Both the position numbers and the translations under genes were made by a program. DNA of 64,000 bases from Dryococelus australis. Taxonomy: Eukaryota > Arthropoda > Insecta > Phasmatodea > Phasmatidae. Within the stretch, counting starts at the first letter, position 1; every line of letters begins with the position of its first letter. The stretch lies in the NCBI GenBank assembly GCA_029891345.1, contig CM057003.1:12316709-12380708 (forward strand), given 5' to 3'. Shown here piece after piece: positions 1 to 10,839 of the stretch. Under the pieces are notes generated by a model, which worked only from the letters and a program-made list of their open reading frames with translations, did no database searches and was not told where the DNA came from.

Positions 1-20
1 GCGGAGTAAAGTTGGTAAAA

Positions 21-440
21 GCAGTTCACGGTAAAATGCGCATTTGTGAAAGCCCTGCTTAAGAACTACTTGTATGCACGTTGTGTATTGTTCCGTCTTA
101 TGTAAAATTAACATTGACATAGGCCTCATCACTTTATTCATACTTCGGTAACGTGAACATGTGAAATTATTAGAGAAGTAAACATTTTACAAATCTGCTA
201 ATTTTTACGCTTCGATGCATTAAAAGAAACACAGAAAAAGAAAGAAATAATTTAAATCACTACAAATGGTTACCCAACAATTTTAATTCGATGTTAAGAT
301 ATGGAACTATTTTCTATCCTTCGTTATCAACTTTACTAGATGCATATCACTCTGTGCGCCCGTTAAAGTTTATGGAGACATGAGCAGTGACTTTTTTCTA
401 ACGTTGATATCAGAAGTACTTACTTTATCGTGAGCAGCTT
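21..440 (+). mobile_element. M1-family MITE, full length, plus orientation
   Basis: The left tip reads gcagttcacggtaaaatg and the right tip reads tactttatcgtgagcagctt, which are inverted copies of each other. The interior matches the other M1 copies (landmarks: tgcacgttgtgtatt, a gttaccaac-type segment, gcgcccgttaaa). There is no reading frame, so this is a non-autonomous DNA transposon. It lies inside an opposite-facing M1 copy (pieces at 1-20 and 441-695). Confidence 0.75.
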
Positions 441-695
441 TTAACAATTTGTAAGAACTTATATTATTTCTTTCGCTTTAAGGTATTTTTTTAATGCTTC
501 GAAGTGTAAAAATTTGCAAATTAAAAAAATATGTACTTTTCTAATAATTTCACAGTTTCACTTGAGCGACGCATGGATAAAGTGATGAGGCCATGGCAAT
601 GTTAATTTTTAATATGGCGTAAGAATACACAATACGCATACAAGTATATCATAAGCCAAGGTTTACAAAAGTGCTCAGTTTGCCGTGAACAGCCT
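441..695 (-). mobile_element. M1-family MITE, split copy, minus orientation
   Basis: This is the right part of a reversed M1 copy, ending in gtgctcagtttgccgtgaac at the tip. Its missing middle is recognisable at positions 1-20 (agtaaagttggtaa), just before the plus-facing copy, so the plus copy appears to have landed in it. The remainder of the element lies outside the window. Confidence 0.65.
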
Positions 696-846
696 TTATA
701 AATATGTTAGGGAAATAATTGTTTTTTGCTAGAAATGTAATATAAGTGAAATGTTTAAGAAATAGCTTTTACTAGCAAATATCTATTTCTCTAGGAATCG
801 TAAAGGCTGCCATTCGATGAATTTACGCTGGCTGTTCCACACAAAC

Positions 847-910
847 GCGAGAAACCGTTCGAACGGGTTATCATAACCACTCGAAGCGAGAAACCGTTCG
901 AACGGGTTGC
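847..910. repeat. Two tandem 39-bp units with a palindromic core
   Basis: The string gcgagaaaccgttcgaacgg occurs at 847 and again at 886. Each copy contains the perfect 12-bp palindrome ccgttcgaacgg. The function is unknown. The spacing does not fit a heat-shock element. Confidence 0.6.
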
Positions 911-2002
911 CCTGTTAACATAACGACTCGAAAATTTTAGTAGTGGCGTTTGATTACATCATTACATTTATCGAAAAAGAGGCAACATTTTGTTTGCTTT
1001 AGACTGTTGCGTTTTTTTCCGAATTAAAAATAAAAACTGAATAAACAATTGATGATTGGTTTTGGATCATTTAAAAACAATTTTTATAGTAACTTATTGG
1101 CAAAAGAAAAAAATGCAAACGGTAAGTGGTGCAGTCGATTCAAGATTTGTCGCAGTTACTACATCCGGAACTCCTCGCAGATTTCAAAAAACCAAAACAA
1201 GAATTAAATTTAAAAAAAAAACTAAATTTCTTCTATGTTTTCGGACATTGGTCTAGTTTTTTTTTAGAAGACATGATATAGCGTGCGACGACTAGGCAGC
1301 TAGATTTTACTTGAAAATATTGGAAAAAAATAACGAAAAAGAGAGGAGTTGAACACCTACCTCGAAGTGTATTCTAGTTCTAAAGCTGCCGGTTATTGCC
1401 ACCAGGAATTCAAAGGTGTGGGACGACATATTCAACAGATTTTTTTAGAAGAATTTCCGATAAGTAGGACATCGCCTAGTGTGGTTCCTGTTCGCCTTTC
1501 GTCTCCTCGACGTACTCTATAAACCTACGCCTCTCTCTCTCGTTATCTTGTTTTATGCAGGAGTTTTCAGTTTGGTGTGTTGGAGCCAACGCGGCGAGCT
1601 CAAAGTGCCTCTGATGAATGTTGATGGTTAAGCAGTTTTTGCCCCTGTCGGATTGCGGGACGCTACCCACTCCTTTCTTAATGCCGTTCCCTCGACCAGC
1701 CGCTATCTCTAACCCACAGCCGAGTTAAGCCTCATTAAATCTCGTCACGAGACGCGGTTATCTGCTAATACGCTCCTACCAGCGCCGGGCCGGTCCCACC
1801 ACGCTAAGTGAAAAAGTGAATGGCGTCCCCCTTAAGGCGCCCGTCTACCTCTCACGTTTGAGACCGAGGTGCGCGGGAGGGATAAGGGCGATACTACCAC
1901 GCAAATCAAGTGCGCCATCGCCGCTACGTGCAAGGCTCTGAACAGGCGTGCAGTGTTCTCGTCGTGCTACGTCCTCTCCGGTAGCCCTATCATTTAACTG
2001 GT
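911..2002. other. Unassigned stretch
   Basis: The first part is AT-rich with A and T runs. From about 1680 to 2000 it becomes GC-rich with many CpG. Open frames are short (at most 66 residues) and match no family known to me. No RNA gene or repeat was recognised. Confidence 0.4.
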
Positions 2003-2232
2003 AGGCAGGTAGTTGGGCCTAACGTCTCGTCGACAGCGAGGTCATTAGAGACGGTGCAAGATGAGGGATTGGTGAAGGAATGGGGAATGTTACGGACCCA
2101 TCCCAGCATTCGCCTGGAATGATTTCGGGAAACCATGGAAAACCGAAATCATGATGGCCAGGCTGGGAATCGAACACGGATCCTCCCGAAAGCGAGTCCA
2201 GTGTGTTGCCACTGCGCCACCACACTCGGTCA
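2003..2232 (-). mobile_element. tRNA-derived SINE, family A
   Basis: On the minus strand the head has a pol III A box (tggcgcagtgg) and a perfect B box (gttcgattccc). These are followed by a body with the ggttttccatggtttccc type of motif seen in many arthropod tRNA-SINEs. The tail ends near 2003 in ggcccaactacctgcc. The head is on the right in plus coordinates. It was probably copied by LINE machinery. Confidence 0.75.
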
Positions 2233-2485
2233 ATTTACTGGCGGGAAGCCTGTATCAAAGTTAAACTAGTTTCAAAGGAAGAGTCAGAAAAGTAGTTTTG
2301 GCCATGCTGAAGAGCTTCAAAATAATGCTTGCAATAAGTAGAAGTGGTTTGTTGAGTGTACTCCGCCCTCGTATCGAGTATTATTTATATGTAGGCATAT
2401 GTGCAAACAGATTGTGCACACAGACACACTACATAGTTTGTTTTAAAAACGCACATTACAAACACATTGCGACCTAGTGAGTGAG

Positions 2486-2733
2486 TGAAGATATTTGGGC
2501 GTCTCTTAACATCGAGGTCTTGTGAGACGATGAGGGTGAAACGAGATGTCCATGGAGCAGCATGGGAAAGAAAAAGGGAAAGGGGGAGGTCGCAGAGAAA
2601 ACCCGCCGACCAGCGACCTCTTCTGCACGATTCCCACATGCGAAAATCCGGGAGCGACCCCTCGGTGAATCAAACACGGTTCGCCTAGGTGGGAGGCGAG
2701 TAGTCTAACGCTACAATACCGCGGCCCCACAGC
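2486..2733 (-). mobile_element. tRNA-derived SINE, family B
   Basis: The minus-strand head contains gccgcggtattgtagcgtta and actactcgcctcccacc, with a weakened B box (gtgtttgattc). The body contains a minus-strand copy of the gagaaaacccgccgacc block and the tail contains atcgaggtcttgtgag. The same family occurs at 48786, 62318, 36315 (plus) and as pieces at 21470 and 50620. Confidence 0.75.
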
Positions 2734-2875
2734 AACCCAGCTCTCGCTCATGGAGGTAATAGATGATGGAGTGGCAACATCCTATCTTCTCCACGTTTAT
2801 CAAGTGAAGCCGATGCCTTGTCTGACTTATTTCAACTGCGAATGCGCAGACCGATTGTTTATGTCAGCCGCCATA

Positions 2876-3310
2876 CTATGAGTGGCAAAAGTTACATAGT
2901 AAGCAATGTAATACATGCACCTTTTTGCCACTACTAGCCCTGTCCTTGTCTTTCATTTTCGGCTTCACTTTCGTGTCTCGGCTTCCACTCCATAGACTAA
3001 TACCTACATACTCTTGCTTCAGGTGGATGGGCGCCTTAATCCCGATGCGGAAATTTTCTCGCTCGAAGACATCGCGTCCGACCACGACGGCGAAAAGGAA
3101 ATGTCCCGTAAATAAGTTCTCGTGGTCGCGCCCTCGCTTCTTGTCCCGTCTTCCACCTGGTTTCTCCTGCCGCTGGTGAAACCACAACTTCGTGAATAAC
3201 GACGTCTTCTCCCCACTGGCCTTTATAATGGCCCTCCTTTGTAAATAATTATCAAAGTGCTGTCTGTGCGACGATAAAAAATTTGAAAACATATAAGGGA
3301 GGAGAAACAT
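2876..3310 (-). CDS. Open frame of 144 codons, unrecognised
   Basis: This is one of the longer uninterrupted frames outside repeats and transposase relics. The product would be basic, with Lys/Arg-rich stretches, no signal peptide and no motif I can place. The opposite strand is also open for 84 codons (2925-3179), so the frame may simply reflect base composition. No splice sites or poly(A) signal were tied to it. Treat it as hypothetical; it may be noise or a piece of an unrecognised repeat. Confidence 0.15.
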   Translation of the reverse strand: MFLLPYMFSNFLSSHRQHFDNYLQRRAIIKASGEKTSLFTKLWFHQRQEKPGGRRDKKRGRDHENLFTGHFLFAVVVGRDVFERENFRIGIKAPIHLKQEYVGISLWSGSRDTKVKPKMKDKDRASSGKKVHVLHCLLCNFCHS

Positions 3311-3319
3311 CTTGGGTGC

Positions 3320-4180
3320 TTAACGAGATAACGCTGAGTAATTAGATTTCCTGGCGAAACTTCTCAAATGATGTACTCGGCCCCACTCGACGCTGCAATC
3401 CAGCATAACTCAACGGTCAGCAATTAAGGCTTTCAGATCCTTTCAAAAATGCAGCGCTATCTAAATTATTTCCAGTCGAACGGAAGTCTTGCAAAAACAC
3501 TTAACGCTAAAAAAATTAAACCCATTTAACTAACGATTACAAAAATGGTAATGATGTTTTTGGGTAACCATTGTCACAAAACCAGGCACTAAAACATTCG
3601 TTGGAAACCATTTGTTGTTTTAATTACAGCGTTGCTTATCAATCGTTGAGAAATGGTCAAACTGCGTATTTATTTTAGCACATTCACATCAGTCTTGTGT
3701 TATAAATACAGGTTTATCCTCTCCTTTCTAACAATACAATATGATTACAGAAGCTTACATATTTAGAGCAACCAGAATTTCAGCATTGTCTAAACAACCT
3801 TAATTATTTGAATAAATGTTGCATAAAGCAATTCATTGAATAGAATTGATAATAGCCTAGAGTTGGGAGTCTTATATGTACTTAAATCTTCATCATATAG
3901 TAACAGACCATGTCATTTATTTTAAATTTTAGTTTAACTTCTAACTATCTTGAACGTTGTTCAATCAGTCTGTTGTTGTACAGTACTTCAGGGGGTTTAA
4001 TATAAATTTTCCTTTCAGTGAAAAAAAAAATGGCGTTAGGCGCAATCGTTAGAGTAAAATCGAGTGTTACCAAAATGAACTGCGCAGTTTACGGGCGGGA
4101 GCATTGAAACCAGAGAAGTAAACGGAATTAATTGTCTCGAAACTAGACTTCTCAGTAGCCTGAATTTGCTAGACACGATT
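3320..4180. other. Unassigned AT-rich stretch
   Basis: No gene, RNA or recognisable element was seen. It contains only short open frames and A/T runs. Confidence 0.4.
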
Positions 4181-4181
4181 T

Positions 4182-4207
4182 GTTTTTTTTTTTTTTTTTT
4201 TTTTTTT
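4182..4207. repeat. Poly-T tract
   Basis: A run of 26 T. It could be the old tail of a minus-strand retroposed copy, but no body was recognised beside it. Confidence 0.85.
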
Positions 4208-4304
4208 GTCTGTTGCTAATTTTATTCTTGAAAGGGTTGAACGTTGTTGTGTCCTCATAATGATACAGATTTATCGTCGGGCTCAGAGACCTCGCTATCG
4301 TATT

Positions 4305-4400
4305 AAATTGTGGTCCAATCACTATATATAATCCGTTCGCTCCTACTTCTTTAAATTGTGGTCCAATCACTATATATAGTCCGTTCACTCCTTCTCCTAA
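4305..4400. repeat. 48-bp direct duplication, two copies
   Basis: The string aaattgtggtccaatcacta starts at 4305 and again at 4353. The two copies differ at a few bases. Confidence 0.75.
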
Positions 4401-4431
4401 CTTTTCTGAAGCCGTGCTAAACTTTTGCATA

Positions 4432-4685
4432 AGAACTATTTCTTACCATGAGTTACCACCGCATCTGCTTTCTCGTTATTTTTATTCATAAGTATTAGTA
4501 ATAAATGGAATATTATATTTTATAGAAAAAACATAAGTTTAAAATTTTAATTTAAATACGCTAGCGTTAACAGAAGTACAAAACGCTTGTGATAGATGGC
4601 ATATTTATGAAATAACCATACACGTCATGCACTGGGGGGATTTTGCAATCAGATTCAAAAAGTGTGAAGAAACAGCGAATAGACA
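4432..4685 (-). mobile_element. M3-family MITE, truncated
   Basis: It matches the reverse complement of the M3 copy at 53374 (landmarks: gaactatttcttac, aacgcttgtgatagatggca, and the tip gaaacagcgaatagac). The left third is missing. Confidence 0.65.
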
Positions 4686-4997
4686 ATAACACTAATCTGT
4701 AGCTGTGCCAATTCTTACATCATGCTAAATGTAGGTATTCGCGAAAGTTTCCGGTTGCTGCGCTGCTTGAACGTCGCGTGTGTAGAGAGACTTCAACGCA
4801 CGGCTAGTAGAGAAACTTGACCGCACGGGTAGGACGAGATCCCCGCCCCACTTAATGGAACCTGTGTGGTCCGCTGCAGTGAGGGTCGTGGCATCGAGCC
4901 CACGACCTACTGTGATCGGGCTTCCACGGGAGAAATTTATAAAATAAAAAAATAAGATAACAAAGGCGAGTGTTTGCCAACGTTCTGCATGCAACGG

Positions 4998-5019
4998 AAG
5001 AGAGAGAGAGAGAGAGAGA
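4998..5019. repeat. (AG)n microsatellite
   Basis: About eleven AG dinucleotides without interruption. Confidence 0.9.
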
Positions 5020-5129
5020 CTTTCTCCAAGAGGAAAAAAAGACAAAGAGAGACGGGCTGTAAACACCCACGACACACGACTTGAGCCGACACTCTTGGCA
5101 GCAGTGCAAGAATGATAAACCACCACCTC

Positions 5130-6570
5130 GCGTGGATCGCGTACATAAACGCCCCTGTTAGTGTTTACCGTCGCGTATCTCTCTCTCCCAGCAACAGGAA
5201 CTAAACGAGATTTTTTTTAATTTAAACTACGCTTTTTTTCTAGCCATTATTTTCTCCTACAACCAGCGTGTTTATAGCTGCAGTATGCCAACTGCACGAA
5301 CCGCATCATTCTACAGAATTAAAAACTAATTTTTGCTATAAATAGTGAGTATGCCCAGTGCATGAGCGTAAACTACTCTCTAAAAGTAAACTACTGAAAT
5401 TGTACGCAGTCAGTTTTCTTGTGATAAGTAAACGCACTTCTGACTAGTTATGGATGAAAATTGCAAAGACTTTTTGTGTATCTAAACATTGCTTTTAAGC
5501 ACTTCAACATACCAGAAAAAAAAATGAAAATGCCACCTTCAGACTAATGTATACCAGAGTTTTGCGAAAAAGAATTACACTTAAGTTAATACGTCAATAT
5601 ACTACTTGCATCTGCATGTATTCTATAGCTATGCATTTATATTGCGAACGCACTTATATTGTTTATGTGTTTACACATTGAGGTCTGGATACATTTACTG
5701 GACTTGAGACAAACTATAAGTGAGTCACCTATATTCACTACTGCAAGTACACCAGTTCTGTTGGTGTGTATGTTAGAACTCACCATCGTCCGATTGGTCC
5801 ATGCCACACACCATACTACCCTGTACTTGATAGCGTTCATTATTGGCCGGTTATCAACCAATGAAAGAGCCGAGCTAATCTTGATCCATTCAAATGTCGT
5901 TTAACGTACAAAAGGTTTTACAAGCAATCATGTCCCTTTGAGTGGCTGTAAAAAAATTTATTCTACCTTTAACAATATCATTGTTACTGCGCTGTATTGT
6001 TCTTGTGAGGTCGTGTTAAACACTAGCCGAACAAAGACTGCACATCCATGAGAGTTTTATTCTGAACAATAAAGAAATTTTCAAATTAGCTTTGCTCGAG
6101 CCACACTCCAGCATAGTCTACAAAGTGTTAAAGATAGGACTTCGTTATGAAAAAAAAAATTATTTTTAAACTGGATGTGTTACACAATAATGTAACATTT
6201 ATAAGTGTTTTATTACAGTAAAACAAACTTTTACTCTATTTTTGTGTTCAGTTAATGTGTCTCTTATTAGGAACCCTTTAGGGAAAATTAAATGTTTACA
6301 GTCTTTTGCCTTTCGGACTTAAACAAAGGTTAAACTATAGTTTGCTGTAACTCTATGTACAATTATTTAAAGTAAAGTAATTTTCCAATATATCATGACT
6401 TTCAGGAACTAAATATAAAACAGCATTAAATTTATATAAGCATTTTATAAAATGTGTCTCTTATTTGGGTACTTTACCTTACAAGTTGTTAAGCACTGCG
6501 GGGAAAAATGTTAAGCGGTTAAATACATGTCAACAGGTGCATGTACATACATACATGAGCTTATGCAGAT
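5130..6570. other. Unassigned AT-rich stretch
   Basis: Only short, overlapping open frames occur on both strands. No repeat shared with the rest of the window was noticed. Confidence 0.4.
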
Positions 6571-6572
6571 AG

Positions 6573-8107
6573 GTAATGCTGGTTCCAGAATAGTGAGACG
6601 TGTTGCGGTGCGATGCGTTGCGGTGCGATGTGTTGCGGTGCGATGGTTGCGGTGCGATGCGTTGCGGTGCGATGCGTTGCGGTGCGATGCGTTGCAGTGA
6701 GACGTGTTGCGGTGCGATGCGTTGTGGTGCCATGTGTTGCGGTGCGATGTGTTGCGGTGCGATGTGTTGCGGTGCGATGTGTTGCGGTGCGATGCGTTGC
6801 AGTGCGATGCGTTGCGGTGCGATGTGTTGCGGTGCGATGTGTTGCGGTGCGATGCGTTGCAGTGCGATGCGTTGCGGTGCGATGTGTTGCGGTGCGATGT
6901 GTTGCGGTGAGACGTGTTGCGGTGCGATGTGTTGCGGTGAGACGTGTTGCGGTGCGATGCGTTGCAGTGAGACGTGTTGCGGTGCGATGCTTTGTGGTGC
7001 GATGTGTTGCGGTGCGATGTGTTGCGGTGCGATGTGTTGCGGTGCGATGTGTTGCGGTGCGATGCGTTGCAGTGCGATGCGTTGCAGTGCGATGTGTTGC
7101 GGTGAGACGTGTTGCAGTGCGATGCGTTGCGGTGCGATGTGTTGCTGTGCGATGTGTTGCGGTGCGATGCGTTGCAGTGAGACGTGTTGCGGTGCGATGC
7201 GATGCGTTGCGGTGAGACGTGTTGCGGTGTGATTCGTTGCGGTGCGATGCGTTGCTGTGCGATGCGTTGCGGTGAGACGTGTTGCGGTGCGATGCGTTGC
7301 GGTGCGATGCGTTGCGGTGCGATGTGTTGCGGTGAGACGTGTTGCGGTGCGATGTGTTGCGGTGAGACGTGTTGCGGTGCGATTCGTTGCAGTGCGACGT
7401 GTTACGGTGTGATGCTTTGCGGTGCGATGCGTTGATGTGCGATGTGTTGCAGTGCGATGCGTTGCGGTGCGATGTGTTGCGGTGCGATGCGTTGCGGTGC
7501 GATGTGTTGCTCTGGGCTGCGACGAGCTAAACTTACTGTTTCACAACTAAGCGAGGATCTGTCGGCGATGGATGCCATCTGAGATGATCCTGCTATCTAT
7601 TTTAAAGGTGGAAATTACGTCTTCAGACGTCACGAATGTAGCAAAAAATACACGTAAAAAGTTGAAACTGTATGTTTTAAGTGGTATAAGATAAACAGGG
7701 TAGTATGAATGCGATGTGTGATGAAAACTAGCGGAAACTAGTCTTAATAAGACGAAGGGGAATTATTTTGATCTTAATAAACGATTTTTATGACATTGTC
7801 AATATCTATAAGAAGCCTTGTCTCCATTTTGCACATCCATGTAACAATAATAAAAATACAAATACAAAAACGTCAGTGTAAAAGAGATCGTTGTTTTCAA
7901 AATGTAAAAATATAGATGTTTTTATTCTCCTCGTAAATAAACACATATTCTTCTTCTTCTCCGTCGCAGGCTGACGCGGACAATCGCAACGCAAGAATTT
8001 TGTGCAACGCACTGGACGCCGACGAGCTGCGACGGAATCTGCTTCATCCTGATTGGCTACCGCTCATCGCAACGCATCGCATCGCACTATTGTGGAATCA
8101 GCTTTAC
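6573..8107. mobile_element. Fold-back-like DNA element carrying a minisatellite
   Basis: The left end (6573-6595, gtaatgctggttccagaata) and the reverse complement of the right end (8086-8107, gtaaagctgattccacaata) match over about 23 bases with four or five differences. The inward continuation is GTGCGATGCG-type repeat on both sides: about 920 bp of it on the left, but only about 25 bp on the right. There is no transposase frame. The tips resemble those of the elements at 21326 and 22252. I could not fix a target-site duplication. Confidence 0.55.
6595..7515. repeat. 15-bp minisatellite, about 61 units
   Basis: The consensus unit is gatgYgttgcRgtgc. A common variant is gagacgtgttgcggt and there are a few length changes (a 14-bp unit near 6640, a 5-bp insertion near 7197). 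The unit length is a multiple of three and has few stops, so long frames of 200-210 codons run through it. Their products are 5-residue repeats and I do not regard them as genes. The array is CpG-rich within AT-rich surroundings. Confidence 0.95.
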
Positions 8108-8940
8108 GGTGTTTAATTTCCCGTACTCGCAGTTCTTCTTCCCCTCTCAGCAGCTACACTAACGCTCGAGTTCTACCCCTCGCCGGCTTCGCACTTGGCT
8201 TCGTCAAGTAGTAGACCGACTTGCGTGGAGAGACCACAGAGCAAGTGAGGAGACAAGAGCGGACACTTCCATGTTGTAACGATCTTCTTATTTTGAAGTC
8301 TTTTTCAGGGGTGGTAGGGGCCTGGATTAATACCAACAGCAGACACGCATTACGAAAAATAATTACCTAGTATAATATAACAAAATTATAGTTGTTAATG
8401 ATTATTTTGTGATAAACACGCTCCATTGAATTAGTTCATATTCACGTTGTGTTCAATGTTTAATAAAATAACTTATTTACAAAAAAAATGATTTTTTTTT
8501 TCTCTTGCCAGGTAGCATTTACAGTATGTTTACAGATTGCATTATTCTTGAGAGGTTCTAGAACGAAGTTTTAAAATTTATTAAATAGAACCTACTTGAC
8601 TAAAACAATTTAGTTGCCGAACGCAATTTTCGGCAATAATTAAATATATACCTGTGCTGTTTGTGATAGCTCTGTCTTTTAAATATTTACGTTACCTCCA
8701 AATGTGACCAACAGAATAGAATAAATCTTGCACAAGCAGTGCAAAATTGGATTAAATGTTTATAATCGTTTTACTATTAAATCAGCACCTGAAATATACG
8801 TAGGTTAAATCAGTATGTTTGACCTACAGAACACTCATAGTTTTGACTCAAAACCGATCTGTTAAATAAAATCATTAATTCTAGTGGTAAAAGTCTATGT
8901 TGGTGTTTCCACAGGCACTTACTTCAAATCACGTGATTGT
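8108..8940. other. Unassigned AT-rich stretch
   Basis: Nothing recognised. The region just inside 8108 is AT-rich non-coding DNA with A/T runs. Confidence 0.4.
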
Positions 8941-9560
8941 AAGCCCTATCTACCTTCACCCCTTTGGGAGAGATCGCGTGCGAGCACCGCGCCGGACTAG
9001 CACGTGTGTATGATTTACGACTGTGCGAGCGATAAGCCGCGGCAGAGAGGAGCACTTACCCTTGTCCCCTCCTCCTTGCCATCTCCACGCTACACCACAG
9101 TCGCACCAGTCCCTTCCGCGGGCTGACGTCTCTATAGCTGGTCCATCGCGCTCCACCGACACAATCTCTTGTTTATGGATTCATCCATGCCGGTCATCCT
9201 GTCCTTGCGAAGCCTCGAGAAATGTCCGCGAAGGCAACGCCACGTATAGTGTGACGGCTATCACTGTTATCCCTGACCGTGGGTGCCATATGAGTTGAGA
9301 AAATATTGGCCGTTTGGGACGGCTTACCTTCGCTGCGACGGGGGTGTGTTTGACGAGCTCCACGCCTCACGTCCGCTGGACGGGCCTGCCGGTCTGCAAG
9401 TATGGGCGTCGCAGGGCCGCTGCCGCCCACGAAGTCTATGACTGCCTTCCCCTCCCTCGTACGTCACCTTGACCACGTGACGCCTGCCAGCCAGTCACGT
9501 ACCACCAGTATGACCTTCCAGGACTTCTAGATATCGACGGAGTGAAGATAATTTTGTAAT
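8941..9560. other. GC-rich island, no gene assigned
   Basis: GC content and CpG rise sharply against the flanks. On the minus strand two good 5' splice-site matches occur (gaag|gtaagc at about 9331, aagg|gtaagt at about 9055), but the frames leading into them are broken by stops close upstream. It could be an old exon-bearing or promoter region, or a GC-rich repeat. Confidence 0.25.
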
Positions 9561-10835
9561 GTTCTAGATGATTTCAAATAAAATATAAATACATGTGTCT
9601 CGCTCAGATTCAGGGGCACAGCACAGTGTTTTCACTTGGGTAGGAACTGCTGTTCCGTCCGTCAACATTTTAATGGGGGCTGGGGGGCTTGCTGCTCAAC
9701 ACGCCTAACAGCCCTTGACGCGCCTTCACTTAAACTGCCTCTACGAAATAACTAATAGGTAAAAATCCCTCCAAATTTTAGTTTCTGTACTTGATAGTAT
9801 AATGATGCCAAATATTCGTTTTTGATGTACGTGATTTTTGTACTTTGTCATTAATTTTTTTTTACATAAGGAATTTTTTTTTAAGTTTTACGTGCTGTGC
9901 ACGATGTTATTTAAATAATATTTTATGGCTAATCCTTTCACTTATAAAACTTGCGGTGCACTTCAAAACTTGCTCAGATCTGTGCACGTCATTTTGCAAG
10001 AAAACCGCAATACGCCAAATGAAATAGTTCTTGTCAGATGATGTGTTATATTTATGAAAGTTGAGAAAGGGGCGGAGTTGTGCCCGCATGCTTGTACCAT
10101 TTACACCGCCGCGCCGCCACGCCGCGCTGGGTATTGAAATGCACACATATCTTATTTTGGTTTACACGCACATTAATTTTATTTACAACATCAGATTTGT
10201 TTACATCATAAAAAAATATTCAAGTCTTGATTGCAGATAAATTCTGTTTGGTATTAAAAACAGTCGATATATATTTAAAACCTATGTTTATTGACTGGGT
10301 AGCAAAGATATGCGAGATATTTATGTGTTTATGTAATTACCGGAATATCTGAGGGCAAGTTTTGCTTGATATGCGAATATAGTACATCTTCAATGTAATA
10401 GTTCCAAACAAAAAAATGCCAGAAATTCCATGTTTATTTTGTATGATACGTTTTCATCAATGTTACCATCTAAGTATACAGAAAATCAGAAAATTGATAA
10501 TGTATTTACATAACAAGAAACATTATCTTTAATGAAACTAAGCCGTTCTAATAGACAAAATTTTGACACTATATTTGTAATGTAAGCCAAAGTAGAACAA
10601 AATATTATGTACCTTGATACAATAAAAGTTTATGTAACTGTTTTAATCTACATTCATGCATTCATTAAAGTGCTGTTAAGAACATACAGTTTATACAAAT
10701 CAATACCACATGTCAGACAGTCTTTTTTACGAAAGTAGCTGAAATTACTGAGCTTCGAGCACACTCATTGAAAGAGCACTTTTTGTTATTTTTATCTAGT
10801 TTAGTGGGAATTGTACTATTATTTGTTAAAATTTC
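9561..10835. other. Unassigned AT-rich stretch
   Basis: No gene or recognisable repeat. Only short frames occur. Confidence 0.4.
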
Positions 10836-10839
10836 TCTA

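Noticed and set aside
6600..7435. Open frames of 200-210 codons made of Cys/Arg/Gly/Ala/Met repeats
   Set aside because: They follow only from a 15-bp repeat without stops in some frames; more than one frame is open at once.
9050..9335. Minus-strand GT-AG type donors at about 9331 and 9055
   Set aside because: Frames upstream are interrupted close by and no acceptor gives a sensible exon.
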